This document shows positions 20,074 through 29,714 of a stretch of 64,000 bases of DNA, in pieces; the first letter of the stretch is position 1; each line of letters starts with the position of its first letter. Both the position numbers and the translations under genes were made by a program. The notes under the pieces are model-generated. The model was not told the DNA's origin and made no database searches. It saw only the letters and a list, made by a program, of their open reading frames with translations. Source of the DNA: Gilliamella intestini (GTDB lineage: Bacteria > Pseudomonadota > Gammaproteobacteria > Enterobacterales > Orbaceae); assembly GCF_900094935.1 (NCBI RefSeq), contig NZ_FMBA01000001.1, positions 54,325 through 118,324 of the forward strand, written 5' to 3'.

Positions 20074-20196
20074 ATGTGGTTACTTTTTTTACTCGGTTTG
20101 TCTATGTTCATTTTCACTTTATGGTGTATTAAAGTAGCTAAACCAACGAAAAAAATTAGTCTTTCGTCTTTACTCATAAGCCTATTAGCATGTTAA
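20074..20196 (+). CDS. Possible small membrane protein
   Basis: 40 residues with an N-terminal hydrophobic helix (WLLFLLGLSMFIFTLWCI) and a second short hydrophobic end. AGAGG lies 8 bases before the ATG, a good ribosome site. The family is unknown. It lies in decayed island DNA, so expression is uncertain. Confidence 0.4.
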   Translation: MWLLFLLGLSMFIFTLWCIKVAKPTKKISLSSLLISLLAC

Positions 20197-20311
20197 CTTG
20201 TAATAGGTTTTTCTATAAAGAGGTTAAAATGGAGCAAAAATCAATATTGTTTATTTTTGTTACAGAAAAAAAAGTTTCATTCGATGGATAAAACAAGCAA
20301 AAAACAACAAT

Positions 20312-20455
20312 ATGACGTTAGAGAACTGGATTATTAAAAAGTTAAATTCTGATGTGAAAGTAGTTTATAAAAAAGTAAAATTACAAAAAGATATTCCAAA
20401 AGACGAACAATGGTTTATAAGGTTATCGATGAAACCTGAAATCAAAGGATACTGA
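20312..20455 (+). CDS. Unrecognised small ORF, probably a gene remnant
   Basis: 47 residues, lysine-rich (WIIKKLNSDVKVVYKKVKLQ). The same frame is open for some 15 codons upstream (IRWIKQAKNN) without a start, and an overlapping frame begins at an ATG near 20229. This suggests a frameshifted or truncated gene. No homology is recognised. Confidence 0.3.
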   Translation: MTLENWIIKKLNSDVKVVYKKVKLQKDIPKDEQWFIRLSMKPEIKGY

Positions 20456-20574
20456 GTTCATTGCTCACGGTCAGATGAAAAAAAGCTCGTAGAATGGATA
20501 ACTTGTAAATTAGATCCATAAACAATAAATTTTTTCCTTAAAAAATTTATACGACACATGAATATTAATATATC

Positions 20575-21340
20575 TTATCTGTAGGAAAACGCCGAGTTGT
20601 TTACACTTCATGATTAAAATAATTCGCTAAAAATCATAAGGCGTTTTTCCTCAAATTGTTTTATGCGGTTTAACCGTAAGATAAAAATTAATCAAACATT
20701 TAAGCTTTTGTTTTCTCTCTTTGGAATCGTTAAATATTGGCTGCTTATGCCGCATATCAATTCAAAGTTCATATCACGTTTTCGGCTTTCCATTAGTTTA
20801 TGAGCAGGTGATTTTTGCTTGATATACCGGTTATCACACAGTTTATTTAAATAAATCAATACAGTATAGTTTTTGTTAAAAAGTTTCAGGAGTGTACTAC
20901 GTTTATGTATAAAAACAATAAAAATCAAATGGATATTTTTAAGCGAATATTCTCTAGTTTGCTGCATCGTTTCATTTTTAAGTAAAGGCAAACCTTAGGT
21001 ATCAGCTTGTCGTATTTCTCTCAAAGCGGTTTTGTTATCGTTATCTTCAATGATTTTTCGACTTTAACCAGACGTTTAATTCCCTAACTGATCGTTCTAT
21101 ACGTTCATTTTTACTGGTTAAAGGCACAAAAAGCTTCAATCGTGCTTTCTTTAGCACGCTATAAATGATTTAGTGACTGACCATAAAGGTTTAGCCAAAT
21201 TGGTGAGAGTTATTTTTCTTTTTGATATCAGCGTTCTATCGCTTGTCTGTGATAGGGCTTTAGTTTTGTTTTTTTATGGATATTTATTACAGTGTTTCTC
21301 AAATTATTGTAAACAACGAGAGAAATTTCTACAGCATATC
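20575..21340 (-). mobile_element. Decayed IS481-like element, copy C (near full length)
   Basis: Terminal repeats are ATCTGTAGGAAAACG at 20578 and, inverted, AGAAATTTCTACAGCATATC at 21321. On the minus strand the broken transposase includes ISKRKITLTNLAK, a middle part LPLLKNETMQQTREY, LLKLFNKNYTVLIYLNKLCD and a degraded C-terminus. There are multiple stops and frameshifts. It is inverted relative to copy A, and the two bracket 10.6 kb. The piece 20456-20574 before it holds nothing recognised. Confidence 0.8.
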
Positions 21341-21388
21341 TAAGGTTTAATCATTTTTGCGATTTTTTTACTTATTATTTATTGTTAT

Positions 21389-21403
21389 TGAGAATAATTC
21401 GCA
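21389..21403 (+). promoter_or_regulatory. Fur-box-like site upstream of feoA
   Basis: TGAGAATAATTCGCA matches the Fur 7-1-7 pattern TGATAATNATTATCA at 10 of 14 positions, with a good left half and a weak right half. Its place about 100 bases before feoABC makes iron control plausible. Confidence 0.4.
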
Positions 21404-21501
21404 TTTTTAAACTAAAAATGACGTTGATATTTTTTAAAATAAGCATATTTAATTTTATACGATTGCTTTTATCAATATTATCGTCATTTTTAGGAAGCAT
21501 A

Positions 21502-21744
21502 ATGTCATCTTTTACTCTTAATCAATTACCTTTAGGGCACGAGGCGGTGATTACTCGATTGTTACCTGAATCGTTGCCTTTTCGTCGAAAGTTACTGGCT
21601 ATGGGTATTACACCCGGCTGCAAGGTTTTGGCTGTGCGAATAGCACCACTTGGTGATCCGATTGAAATTAAAATGCGAGGCTTTTCGCTTTGTTTACGTC
21701 GTAAAGAAGCTCAAGCTATTGAAGTGATGGAGGTGAATGCGTGA
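21502..21744 (+). CDS. feoA: Ferrous iron transport protein FeoA
   Basis: 80 residues, an SH3-like cytoplasmic protein needed for FeoB function. Typical features are RRKLLAMGITPGCKVLAVR and IEIKMRGFSLCLRRKEAQAI. The start at 21502 is chosen because AGGAAG precedes it and it gives the usual FeoA length; the frame is open further upstream, but those residues are not FeoA-like. It overlaps feoB by 4 bases. Confidence 0.93.
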   Translation: MSSFTLNQLPLGHEAVITRLLPESLPFRRKLLAMGITPGCKVLAVRIAPLGDPIEIKMRGFSLCLRRKEAQAIEVMEVNA

Positions 21745-24065
21745 AGGTAGCGTTAATTGGTAATCCTAACTGTGGTAAAACAACACTGTTTAATTTGTTG
21801 ACTGGTGCAAAGCAGCGCGTGGGGAATTGGTCGGGAGTAACGGTTGAGCGTAAAACGGGCGTTTTTTCATATCAACATAAGCAATATGAGGTTGTTGATT
21901 TACCTGGTACTTATTCGATCGAGCGTGATCCACTTTGCGTGTCGCAAGATGAGCTTATAGCTCGTCAGTTTGTGTTGTCTGAACGTGATAGCATTATTAT
22001 CAATATAATCGATGCGACGAATTTACAGCGTAGTTTATATTTAACTTGCCAGCTAATTGACTTACAACTGCCAATGATTGTGGTTTTGAATATGTGCGAT
22101 GCACTTAAAGCCATGGGGGAACAGGTTAATGTTGATAGGTTATCAACGTTGCTTGGTTGTCCGGTTGTTGCGATATCATCTAGCAAAAAAATAGGATTGG
22201 CAAGCTTTTATCAACATATTGAAAAATTGGTAAACCATCCACAAATTGCACAACCGTCGATAGATTTATTGGGTGATGAAGTGCAAGCGGTGATTAATCG
22301 CTATATTGAAGAACTGCCAAAAGAGAGTGTGGTGCGTCAGTTTAATCGCTGGCAGTTGATGGATGTGTTATTGGATCATTCTTGTGGTAATTTGCCACAA
22401 TCGGATCGTGATATATTAGCAAATTGTCGATTATCGCTAGCAACATGGTGTGATAACGAAGTCGATGTAGCACTAGCTAGCGCTCGTTATGACACCATTG
22501 ATACAATTTGTAAAAAAGTGATCGATAAACCGCGTGAGCTCAATAGTCGGTTTTCTGATTGGTTGGATAATGTAACATTAGGACGTTTGACGGGCGTTCC
22601 CTTCTTTTTATTAGCTATGTATGCCATGTTTATGTTGGCAATTAATGTTGGGTCTGTGTTTGTTGATTTTTTTGATGTGCTTTGTGGCTCGATTTTTGTT
22701 GATGGCACGGCTGAACTTCTTCATGCTATCAATGCTCCAAATTGGATTACAGCAATTTTAGCCAATGGTGTTGGTCGGGGCATTCAAACAGTTTCGACTT
22801 TTATTCCCGTTATTGGTGCAATGTTTTTTGGGTTGTCATTTTTAGAAGACTCTGGGTACTTAGCGCGTGCTGCAATGGTGGTTGATCGTGTCATGCGCTG
22901 TGTTGGTTTACCGGGTAAGGCATTTGTCCCCATGTTAGTCGGGTTTGGCTGTGGCGTGCCAGCGATTATGGGCACTCGAACGTTAGAAAGTACACGCGAT
23001 CGTATTATGTCAATTTGTATGATCCCTTTTATGTCTTGTGGGGCAAGGTTGCCTGTGTATGCCTTATTTGCGGCAATATTCTTCCCTAAAAATGCGGCTA
23101 TCGTGGTGTTTGCTTTATATTTATTGGGTATTGCAGTGGCAATGGTTACCGGGTTTGTTCTTAAATTTACGTTATTAAAAGGTTCACTTACGCCATTTAT
23201 TATGGAAATGCCTGTTTATCGTATTCCAACATTGCGTAGTTTATTAAGTTTGACTTGGCAGCGTTTAAAGTCGTTTATTTTTAGATCTGGTAAGGCTATT
23301 GTGTTAATGGTGGCAGTGTTAAGTGTGCTTAATTCGTGGGGCAGTTATGGTTCGTTTAAGCATGAAAGTTCGCAAGATTCTATGCTTTCTGTTGTCAGTC
23401 AAACCATCACACCAGCTTTTGCACCAATGGGAATTAAACACGATAATTGGCCAGCAACAGTGGGAATTTTCACGGGTATTTTTGCTAAAGAATCGGTCAT
23501 TGCAACTTTGAACTCGCTTTATTCGATGAATGATGATAGTGAACAAGTTAAGCAATGGAGTTTGTCGCAAGATATTTACGATGCACTAGCCACAATTCCT
23601 AAAAATTTGATTAGTTTGTCTGATACGGTTTTAGATCCATTAGGGTTTTCAACTGCTTCGCAAGATATTAATTCGCTACAGTCTGATTTTGCGGTGGATT
23701 CGACAACCGTTTCACAAATGAAATATGCATTTGGCTCATCTTCATCTGCGATGAGTTATTTGATTTTTATTTTACTTTATACGCCTTGTGCTGCAGCACT
23801 AGGTGCCGTGTACCGTGAGGCTGGTTTTAAATGGACTTTGTTTGTAGCCATCTGGACTTTTAGTATAGCGTGGTTAACGGCAACGGTTTATTATCAATTT
23901 ACATTGCTTGGGCATTCGCATGTGGCAGTTTGGTGGTTGTTGGGATGCGGTACATTTATTGTTGTTGCTTTATTGTCCATGCGTGCTTTTGGGCGATATT
24001 TATCTTTTAATCAAGGTGTAGTGTCAAATTTATCTAACAATAAAAAAGCAACATGCTGTCAGTAA
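21741..24065 (+). CDS. feoB: Ferrous iron transporter FeoB
   Basis: 774 residues; GTP-gated Fe2+ permease of the inner membrane. The N-terminal G domain has GNPNCGKT (about 8-15), the G3 DLPGTYS and G4 NMCD. A helical guanine-dissociation-inhibitor-like domain follows (about 170-270), then the membrane domain with gate motifs (VGFGCGVPAI, CMIPFMSCGARLPVY). The GTG start overlaps the end of feoA (GTGA), indicating translational coupling. Confidence 0.98.
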   Translation: MKVALIGNPNCGKTTLFNLLTGAKQRVGNWSGVTVERKTGVFSYQHKQYEVVDLPGTYSIERDPLCVSQDELIARQFVLSERDSIIINIIDATNLQRSLYLTCQLIDLQLPMIVVLNMCDALKAMGEQVNVDRLSTLLGCPVVAISSSKKIGLASFYQHIEKLVNHPQIAQPSIDLLGDEVQAVINRYIEELPKESVVRQFNRWQLMDVLLDHSCGNLPQSDRDILANCRLSLATWCDNEVDVALASARYDTIDTICKKVIDKPRELNSRFSDWLDNVTLGRLTGVPFFLLAMYAMFMLAINVGSVFVDFFDVLCGSIFVDGTAELLHAINAPNWITAILANGVGRGIQTVSTFIPVIGAMFFGLSFLEDSGYLARAAMVVDRVMRCVGLPGKAFVPMLVGFGCGVPAIMGTRTLESTRDRIMSICMIPFMSCGARLPVYALFAAIFFPKNAAIVVFALYLLGIAVAMVTGFVLKFTLLKGSLTPFIMEMPVYRIPTLRSLLSLTWQRLKSFIFRSGKAIVLMVAVLSVLNSWGSYGSFKHESSQDSMLSVVSQTITPAFAPMGIKHDNWPATVGIFTGIFAKESVIATLNSLYSMNDDSEQVKQWSLSQDIYDALATIPKNLISLSDTVLDPLGFSTASQDINSLQSDFAVDSTTVSQMKYAFGSSSSAMSYLIFILLYTPCAAALGAVYREAGFKWTLFVAIWTFSIAWLTATVYYQFTLLGHSHVAVWWLLGCGTFIVVALLSMRAFGRYLSFNQGVVSNLSNNKKATCCQ

Positions 24066-24108
24066 ATTTGCTAGGTTAATGTGTAAAACATCATATAGAG
24101 GAAAAATA

Positions 24109-24130
24109 CGCAGGTAACGCCTGCGATTTT
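24109..24130 (+). other. Hairpin between feoB and feoC
   Basis: CGCAGG and CCTGCG with a 5-base loop are followed by ATTTTAATT. It could be a weak terminator or attenuator that lowers feoC expression relative to feoAB. The T tract is interrupted, so the call is uncertain. Confidence 0.35.
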
Positions 24131-24140
24131 AATTATAGCC

Positions 24141-24377
24141 ATGTTAATAACATCAATTCGTGATTATGTGCAGTTAAAAGGTCGTGCATCTTTGCAAGAT
24201 ATTGCACGTCATTTCCACTTACCAGAAAGTGCTGTTACTCAAATGTTGGCTTTTTGGATTAAGAAGGGGACAATAAAGTTAGTAGAGCAAAATCAACCGC
24301 TATTTTGCCAAACAAATCAGTGTCATTCTTGTTCAAGTTGTGACTTAAGCCGTAACATTGAATATATTTGGTGCTAA
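24141..24377 (+). CDS. feoC: FeoC-like winged-helix protein
   Basis: 78 residues, the length of E. coli FeoC. A winged-helix N-terminus (LQDIARHFHLPESAVTQMLA) is followed by a cysteine cluster CQTNQCHSCSSC (about 58-69), the probable iron-sulfur or metal site. It follows feoB after 75 bases and a hairpin. It probably stabilises FeoB or senses iron or oxygen. Confidence 0.88.
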   Translation: MLITSIRDYVQLKGRASLQDIARHFHLPESAVTQMLAFWIKKGTIKLVEQNQPLFCQTNQCHSCSSCDLSRNIEYIWC

Positions 24378-24658
24378 TTATTTTACTGTTTCTCATAGAC
24401 AATCAATACCGATTTTGTTTTGTGATTCAGTTCACATAATTGAGTTTATTTACACAATAAAAAAAGTAGTAATAAATCGTTCAATGAGCGATTTTATTGC
24501 GAAAAAGCCTTATGCTAGTTAACCTTATTCATGTTTTTAGCTATTTGTTTATTACTAACTATACGGTTAGATCATTACTGAATGACAAAGTCGTTTTATT
24601 ATTGAATAAATGTTATTATACTGCCATTGTAATAAAATGCTGTATGAGGACAAATAGT

Positions 24659-25609
24659 ATGAGTCAATTAGACGAGTTTAAAAAACTAACCGTAGTGGTA
24701 GCTGATACTGGTGATATCGATTCGATTAAGCAGTTTTCCCCTGAAGATGCAACAACTAACCCTTCTCTTGTTTTAAAAGCAGCACAACTCCCTCAATATC
24801 GTTATTTAATTGATTCTGCCGTGCAAACCGCTAAAAAATTAGGTGGTAGCAAAGAAGAACAATTAGTTAATGCATGCGATCAGGTTGCGGTTAATATTGG
24901 CGCCGAGATTTTAAAAAGTGTTCCGGGGCGAATTTCGACCGAAGTTGATGCCCGTATGTCTTTTGATAAACAAGGCTGCATTGAAAAAGCCCGTAAAATC
25001 ATTGCGCTTTATAAAGAAAAGGGCATTGATAAGTCTCGAATTTTAATTAAGATCGCATCAACGTGGGAAGGTATTAAAGCGGCAGAAGTGCTTGAACAAG
25101 AAGGTATCAATTGTAATTTAACGTTATTGTTTTCGTTCGCTCAGGCTCGTGCATGTGCTGAAGTGAATGCCTTTTTAATTTCTCCTTTTGTTGGTCGCAT
25201 TTATGATTGGTATCAAGCTAAAAAACCAATTGATCCTTATGTCGCTGATGAAGATCCTGGTGTTGTTTCAGTTCGTAATATCTTTAACTATTACAAACAA
25301 CACGGCTATAAAACCATTGTGATGGGAGCTAGCTTCCGTAAAGTCGATCAAATTTTGGCATTAGCAGGGTGTGATAGATTGACAATTTCGCCTAACTTAC
25401 TGGCCGAAATGCAACAATCAAATGCGCCTGTTGTACAAAAACTCAACCCAAATCAATCTGTGGTGGCTCGTCCTACCCCTATGACTGAAGCCGAATTTAG
25501 ATGGCAACATAATAGTGACGCTATGGCTGTTGAAAAACTCGCTGAAGGTATTCGAGCTTTTGCCGTTGACCAAGGCAAATTAGAAGACATGATTAGCGCA
25601 TTGTTATAA
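24659..25609 (+). CDS. tal: Transaldolase
   Basis: Pentose phosphate pathway: transfers dihydroxyacetone between sedoheptulose 7-phosphate and glyceraldehyde 3-phosphate. 316 residues (E. coli TalB 317). The Schiff-base lysine is in [11 protein letters not shown] (about 132), with [14 protein letters not shown] near the N-terminus. The start at 24659 ([11 protein letters not shown]) has GAGGA upstream; the frame is open for 54 more codons, but those residues are not part of the family. A terminator separates it from tkt. Confidence 0.97.
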   Translation: MSQLDEFKKLTVVVADTGDIDSIKQFSPEDATTNPSLVLKAAQLPQYRYLIDSAVQTAKKLGGSKEEQLVNACDQVAVNIGAEILKSVPGRISTEVDARMSFDKQGCIEKARKIIALYKEKGIDKSRILIKIASTWEGIKAAEVLEQEGINCNLTLLFSFAQARACAEVNAFLISPFVGRIYDWYQAKKPIDPYVADEDPGVVSVRNIFNYYKQHGYKTIVMGASFRKVDQILALAGCDRLTISPNLLAEMQQSNAPVVQKLNPNQSVVARPTPMTEAEFRWQHNSDAMAVEKLAEGIRAFAVDQGKLEDMISALL

Positions 25610-25623
25610 TCATATAAAACAAT

Positions 25624-25647
25624 TGGGGGAGTATGTTCCCCATTTTT
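25624..25647 (+). terminator. Intrinsic terminator after tal
   Basis: TGGGGGA and TTCCCCA form a 7-bp stem with one G-T pair and a 5-base loop, followed by five T residues, 14 bases after the tal stop. Some read-through to tkt is still possible. Confidence 0.8.
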
Positions 25648-25747
25648 ATACTATTTTCCTTTCGTTAATTTAAATAACGATTTTGCAAGTGAAGTTAACC
25701 TTGCAGGTATTAACAAATTTAAACTCAAAATTTTTGGAGATGATGAC

Positions 25748-27754
25748 ATGAATGCAACCACACTATCTCACCGCGAACTGGCGAATGCGATAAGGGCATT
25801 AAGCATGGATGGCGTGCAAAAAGCAAAATCAGGCCATCCAGGTGCGCCAATGGGTATGGCGGATATGGCCGAAGTGCTTTGGCGTGGCTTTTTAAAACAC
25901 AATCCAACCAATCCTAAATGGGCTGATCGTGACCGTTTTGTTTTATCAAATGGTCATGCTTCTATGTTGATTTATAGCTTGTTACATTTAACTGGTTATA
26001 ACGTAACTATCGATGATTTAAAAAACTTTCGTCAGTTGCATTCAAAAACCGCAGGTCATCCTGAATATGGTCATGTACCTGGTGTTGAAACTACAACGGG
26101 TCCGTTAGGCCAAGGTATTGCCAATGCTGTTGGTATGGCAATTGCAGAAAGAACGTTAGCGGAACAATTTAATAAACCAAGTCATACCATTGTTGATCAC
26201 CATACTTATGTGTTTATGGGGGATGGTTGTATGATGGAGGGAATATCGCACGAAGTGTGTTCTTTAGCGGGTACCTTAAAGTTAGGTAAACTCATTGCAT
26301 TTTATGACGATAATGGAATTTCAATCGACGGTGAGGTAGAAGGTTGGTTTACTGATGATACCGCAAAACGTTTTGAATCTTATGGTTGGCATGTTATTCG
26401 TGGTATTGATGGGCATGACGCTAAAGCCTTAAAAGAAGCGATTGAACAAGCACAAGCAGTAAGTGATAAACCGTCATTACTAATGTGTAAAACTGTAATT
26501 GGCTTTGGTTCACCAAATAAAGCAGGTAGCCATGAAAGCCACGGCGCACCATTAGGTGATGCTGAAATCGAAGCTACCCGTAAAGCACTAGGTTGGAATC
26601 ACCCTGCGTTTGATATTCCTAAAGATTATTATGATGCTTGGGATGCCAAAGCAAAAGGTAAACAGTGCGAAGATGAATGGAATGCTCGTTTTGACGCTTA
26701 TGCTAAGGCTTACCCTGATTTGGCTAAAGAATTTAAACGTCGCGTTAATGGTGATCTGCCTGCAGACTGGTCACAAATTGCTAACGATGTGGTTAATAAA
26801 CTACAAGCAAACCCTGCAACAATAGCTACTCGTAAAGCATCACAAAATGCTATTGAAGTCTTTGCTCCTGCATTACCTGAGTTTTTAGGTGGTTCAGCAG
26901 ATTTAGCACCAAGTAACTTAACCATGTGGTCAGGCTCTAAAGAAATTTTAGCTAATGCTAATGGTAACTATATCCATTATGGTGTGCGTGAGTTTGGTAT
27001 GTCAGCAATCATGAACGGTATTGCCTTACATGGCGGATTTATTCCTTATGGTGCAACATTCTTAATGTTTATGGAGTACGCACGCAATGCTATTCGTATG
27101 GCTGCGTTAATGAAAATCCGTTCTTTATTTGTCTATACTCATGATTCAATCGGTTTGGGTGAAGACGGACCAACGCATCAACCCGTCGAGCAAATGGCAA
27201 GCTTACGGATGACTCCAAATGTCAGTACTTGGCGTCCTTGCGATCAAGTTGAATCAGCCATTGCTTGGCAATATGCGATTGAACGTAAAGATGGCCCAAC
27301 GGCATTGATCTTTTCAAGACAAAACCTTAAACAACAAGATCGCACAGCTCATCAATTAGCTGATGTATATCGTGGTGGTTATATCTTAAATGATTGCACA
27401 GGTACACCTGAATTGATTATCATCGCTACAGGTTCGGAAGTTGAGCTTGCTGTTGAAGCGTATCAACAATTAACTCAAGCCGGCAAAAAAGTACGCGTAG
27501 TGTCAATGCCATCAACCGATGCGTTTGACAAACAAGATCAGGCTTATAAAGAGTCAGTATTACCATCATCAGTCACAGCTCGCCTAGCTATTGAAGCTGG
27601 TATTAGCGATTACTGGTATAAATATGTGGGTCTTAACGGCAAAATCGTTGGCATGACTAGTTTTGGTGAATCAGGCCCAGCAGATCAGCTATTTAAAACA
27701 TTTGGGTTTACTGTTGAAAATGTAATAGCTCAGGCAAATAGTTTATTAAAATAA
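25748..27754 (+). CDS. tkt: Transketolase
   Basis: Thiamine-diphosphate enzyme of the pentose phosphate pathway. 668 residues (E. coli TktA 663). It has [10 protein letters not shown] (about 28-37), a thiamine-binding [18 protein letters not shown] (about 157-174), and the pyrimidine-domain [19 protein letters not shown] (about 412-430). A GGAG ribosome site is present. It is adjacent to tal, with which it works. Confidence 0.98.
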   Translation: MNATTLSHRELANAIRALSMDGVQKAKSGHPGAPMGMADMAEVLWRGFLKHNPTNPKWADRDRFVLSNGHASMLIYSLLHLTGYNVTIDDLKNFRQLHSKTAGHPEYGHVPGVETTTGPLGQGIANAVGMAIAERTLAEQFNKPSHTIVDHHTYVFMGDGCMMEGISHEVCSLAGTLKLGKLIAFYDDNGISIDGEVEGWFTDDTAKRFESYGWHVIRGIDGHDAKALKEAIEQAQAVSDKPSLLMCKTVIGFGSPNKAGSHESHGAPLGDAEIEATRKALGWNHPAFDIPKDYYDAWDAKAKGKQCEDEWNARFDAYAKAYPDLAKEFKRRVNGDLPADWSQIANDVVNKLQANPATIATRKASQNAIEVFAPALPEFLGGSADLAPSNLTMWSGSKEILANANGNYIHYGVREFGMSAIMNGIALHGGFIPYGATFLMFMEYARNAIRMAALMKIRSLFVYTHDSIGLGEDGPTHQPVEQMASLRMTPNVSTWRPCDQVESAIAWQYAIERKDGPTALIFSRQNLKQQDRTAHQLADVYRGGYILNDCTGTPELIIIATGSEVELAVEAYQQLTQAGKKVRVVSMPSTDAFDKQDQAYKESVLPSSVTARLAIEAGISDYWYKYVGLNGKIVGMTSFGESGPADQLFKTFGFTVENVIAQANSLLK

Positions 27755-27774
27755 TAATAGAATAATTATCAATC

Positions 27775-27804
27775 AAATGCCATCTGATCTAATGATGGCA
27801 TTTT
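27775..27804 (+). terminator. Intrinsic terminator after tkt
   Basis: AAATGCCATC and GATGGCATTT form a perfect 10-bp stem with a 9-base loop; the T residues continue after it. It lies between convergent tkt and the sulfatase-family gene. Confidence 0.8.
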
Positions 27805-27826
27805 ATATCTGTCTATGATTATAAAC

Positions 27827-29398
27827 CTAATAGGGATTAGGATCTTTCTTTAGTTTATCAAATTGATATAATTTATTGTTATCCCAGCCTTTAACTTTGA
27901 TATTTTGTTGTTCTGGTATTTGAGAAAGTTCGTTTTCCATATAATTATGGTTTACGTCTAATTTTATACCCATCCAATTACTCAATAGATAAACTAATTG
28001 GAATCCCGATACTTGTTTATTAATTTTTTGCTGGGGTGTTTTATCTGAATCAAAAAAGATAAATGGGACACGATAACTATCTTGATATTCTGAATTGTGT
28101 CTTAAGTCATTATGTTGATCTGCATGCGCAAGCCCATGATCTGCAAAGTAAACAACTGAATAATCTTGATTATATTTTTTTAGTATACTGATAGTTTGTG
28201 CAATAAGATCATCTGTTTCTTTAATACTACTAACATAACATGATATATTTTTATTATTCAGATCAAACTGCACATTAAATTCTAATCGCTTACAAAAGTT
28301 AGAGTGTGAACCAATTAGGTGCATAACAATAAGTTTTGGTTTGCTATTTTCTGTCGATAAAATATTATCTAATTCAGGTAATAATAAAGTATCATGTTTT
28401 CCTCTCGATGATTTACCATTATATTCACCTTTTTTAGTGTAAAATGAATGTTGTGCATAAGAGGCAATACGAGGTACCGTAATTTCAATTGTGCCTAATT
28501 TACCTTGATTTGAAAGCCAATAAGTTTCAAATCCTGCCTCATTAGCAATGCTAACAATATTATTATTTAGTTGTGCATTGACTTTTTTGTCGTCTAAAAA
28601 GATTGATTGACTAATTAAATGTGGAATTGATGATTGGGTATTTGGTGCAGGTGTTATTAATCCATCCCAAATAATGCTGGCTTGGGTGCGAGCAAAGGGA
28701 GTATTGTCAAGTTTAAAACCATAAGCGCTCATATAGTCTTTACGAACACTTTCGCCAATAATAATAATATAGTTCTTTTTTTGAGGATTAATAGATAAAA
28801 TTGGGATAGTATTTGTTTGCTCAATTTGTTTTAATTGTTCTTGTTTTTCTTGAAAATAAAGTTTTGCACTATCGTAAAATGAGAGAGAAAACTCAAAAAT
28901 AGGATACTTTAAATTATTCAATAAAGTAGTTGATATTGTATTGAAAGAATTTGGATTATGTTTTATTACAGCTTTAATTGGTCTATAAAAACATAGCCCT
29001 AATACAAAAATAAGTAAATAGAAATTGTTAGTTTTTGGAAATGAAAATCTTTTAAATAATATAATAAAAATTAATGCTAAGATTAGAGGAGCAAAATAAA
29101 AATAAACTGATAGTTGTGAACAGAATTCCGTTATTTCTTCAAAATCTGTTTCAGCAATAGCACTAATTACGGCAACATTAGGTGGACCATAATAAAATCC
29201 AATAGGAAAATAGATAGCAGCTATTACAAACCAAATGCAGAAAAAGATTCGAAAAAAAGTAAGTCGAGCTAAAAAAGTAAGAGAAAAGTAAGTTAGAAAT
29301 ATGCGATCAAATCTTTGCTCGTAACCTAATAAGTAAACAAGCAAAATAGAAAGACAAAGACACACTCCATGTGAAAGTATATTTTCTTTTTTTATCAT
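27827..29398 (-). CDS. Phosphoethanolamine transferase-like inner-membrane sulfatase-family protein
   Basis: Likely transfers phosphoethanolamine to LPS or another envelope glycan. Four to five membrane helices span the first ~180 residues. A periplasmic alkaline-phosphatase-fold domain follows with IIIIGESVRKDYMSAYGF (the nucleophile position is Ser here, while EptA has Thr), metal ligands in YFADHGLAH, and HNSEYQDSYRVPFIFF. The start at 29398 (ATG) is chosen over an in-frame TTG 36 bases upstream; neither has a good ribosome site. The closest subfamily (EptA, CptA or OpgE) cannot be settled. Confidence 0.8.
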   Translation of the reverse strand: MIKKENILSHGVCLCLSILLVYLLGYEQRFDRIFLTYFSLTFLARLTFFRIFFCIWFVIAAIYFPIGFYYGPPNVAVISAIAETDFEEITEFCSQLSVYFYFAPLILALIFIILFKRFSFPKTNNFYLLIFVLGLCFYRPIKAVIKHNPNSFNTISTTLLNNLKYPIFEFSLSFYDSAKLYFQEKQEQLKQIEQTNTIPILSINPQKKNYIIIIGESVRKDYMSAYGFKLDNTPFARTQASIIWDGLITPAPNTQSSIPHLISQSIFLDDKKVNAQLNNNIVSIANEAGFETYWLSNQGKLGTIEITVPRIASYAQHSFYTKKGEYNGKSSRGKHDTLLLPELDNILSTENSKPKLIVMHLIGSHSNFCKRLEFNVQFDLNNKNISCYVSSIKETDDLIAQTISILKKYNQDYSVVYFADHGLAHADQHNDLRHNSEYQDSYRVPFIFFDSDKTPQQKINKQVSGFQLVYLLSNWMGIKLDVNHNYMENELSQIPEQQNIKVKGWDNNKLYQFDKLKKDPNPY

Positions 29399-29457
29399 AG
29401 TAACTATATTTATTATATCAATTTTTGGTTTCAAGAATTATAAATTTATTCAAATAT

Positions 29458-29487
29458 TTGACAATAGGTTTTGATAAAAAATATCCA
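29458..29487 (+). promoter_or_regulatory. Possible promoter of the 29.5-kb small ORF
   Basis: A perfect -35 TTGACA (29458-29463) is followed after 18 bases by TATCCA as a poor -10. The predicted start is about 35 bases before the small ORF. It is suggestive because of its order with the ribosome site, ORF and terminator downstream. Confidence 0.35.
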
Positions 29488-29528
29488 ATATTTTAATTGT
29501 GAGTATTAGTATCGACGAGGAAAAAGTG

Positions 29529-29645
29529 ATGAAGTTTCCTATGTCTAGGGTTTACCACCATGGACTAATGTTAGAACTTCGATGGGATGGCTGCTTGTCC
29601 ATAATTATTGAAAGATTAACCTATTTATGTTTATTTATTGAATAA
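29529..29645 (+). CDS. Candidate 38-residue small protein or leader peptide
   Basis: An ATG preceded by GAGG with an 8-base gap opens a 38-codon frame, starting KFPMSRVYHHGLMLELRWDG and ending in a hydrophobic stretch (IIIERLTYLCLFIE). A -35-like box lies upstream, and an intrinsic terminator stem begins inside the ORF end. It is on the plus strand between two minus-strand genes, so it would be its own transcript. I do not recognise it. The RNA itself may be the functional product, since internal arms GAAGTT and AACTTC can pair. Confidence 0.4.
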   Translation: MKFPMSRVYHHGLMLELRWDGCLSIIIERLTYLCLFIE

Positions 29646-29690
29646 TCAATAAGTTGTTATTAATAAAATGAGGTTAATCTTTTTTATTTT
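29611..29690 (+). terminator. Terminator-like inverted repeat after the small ORF
   Basis: AAAGATTAACCT and AGGTTAATCTTT are perfect 12-bp arms, with a smaller hairpin (TTATTGA...TCAATAA) in between. The right arm runs into six T residues and a T-rich tract on the plus strand. The minus strand also has T residues, so it may terminate the MATE transcript too. Confidence 0.6.
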
Positions 29691-29714
29691 ATTGAATGTC
29701 TTTAATAAATAACT

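Noticed and set aside
29549..29562. TTTACCACCA as the 3' end of a tRNA
   Set aside because: No cloverleaf, T-loop or anticodon arm can be built upstream.
29435..29714. Riboswitch in the leader of the phosphoethanolamine transferase gene
   Set aside because: No known aptamer core (TPP, FMN, Mn2+, glycine, SAM) could be recognised on the minus strand; the ordered signals are on the plus strand.
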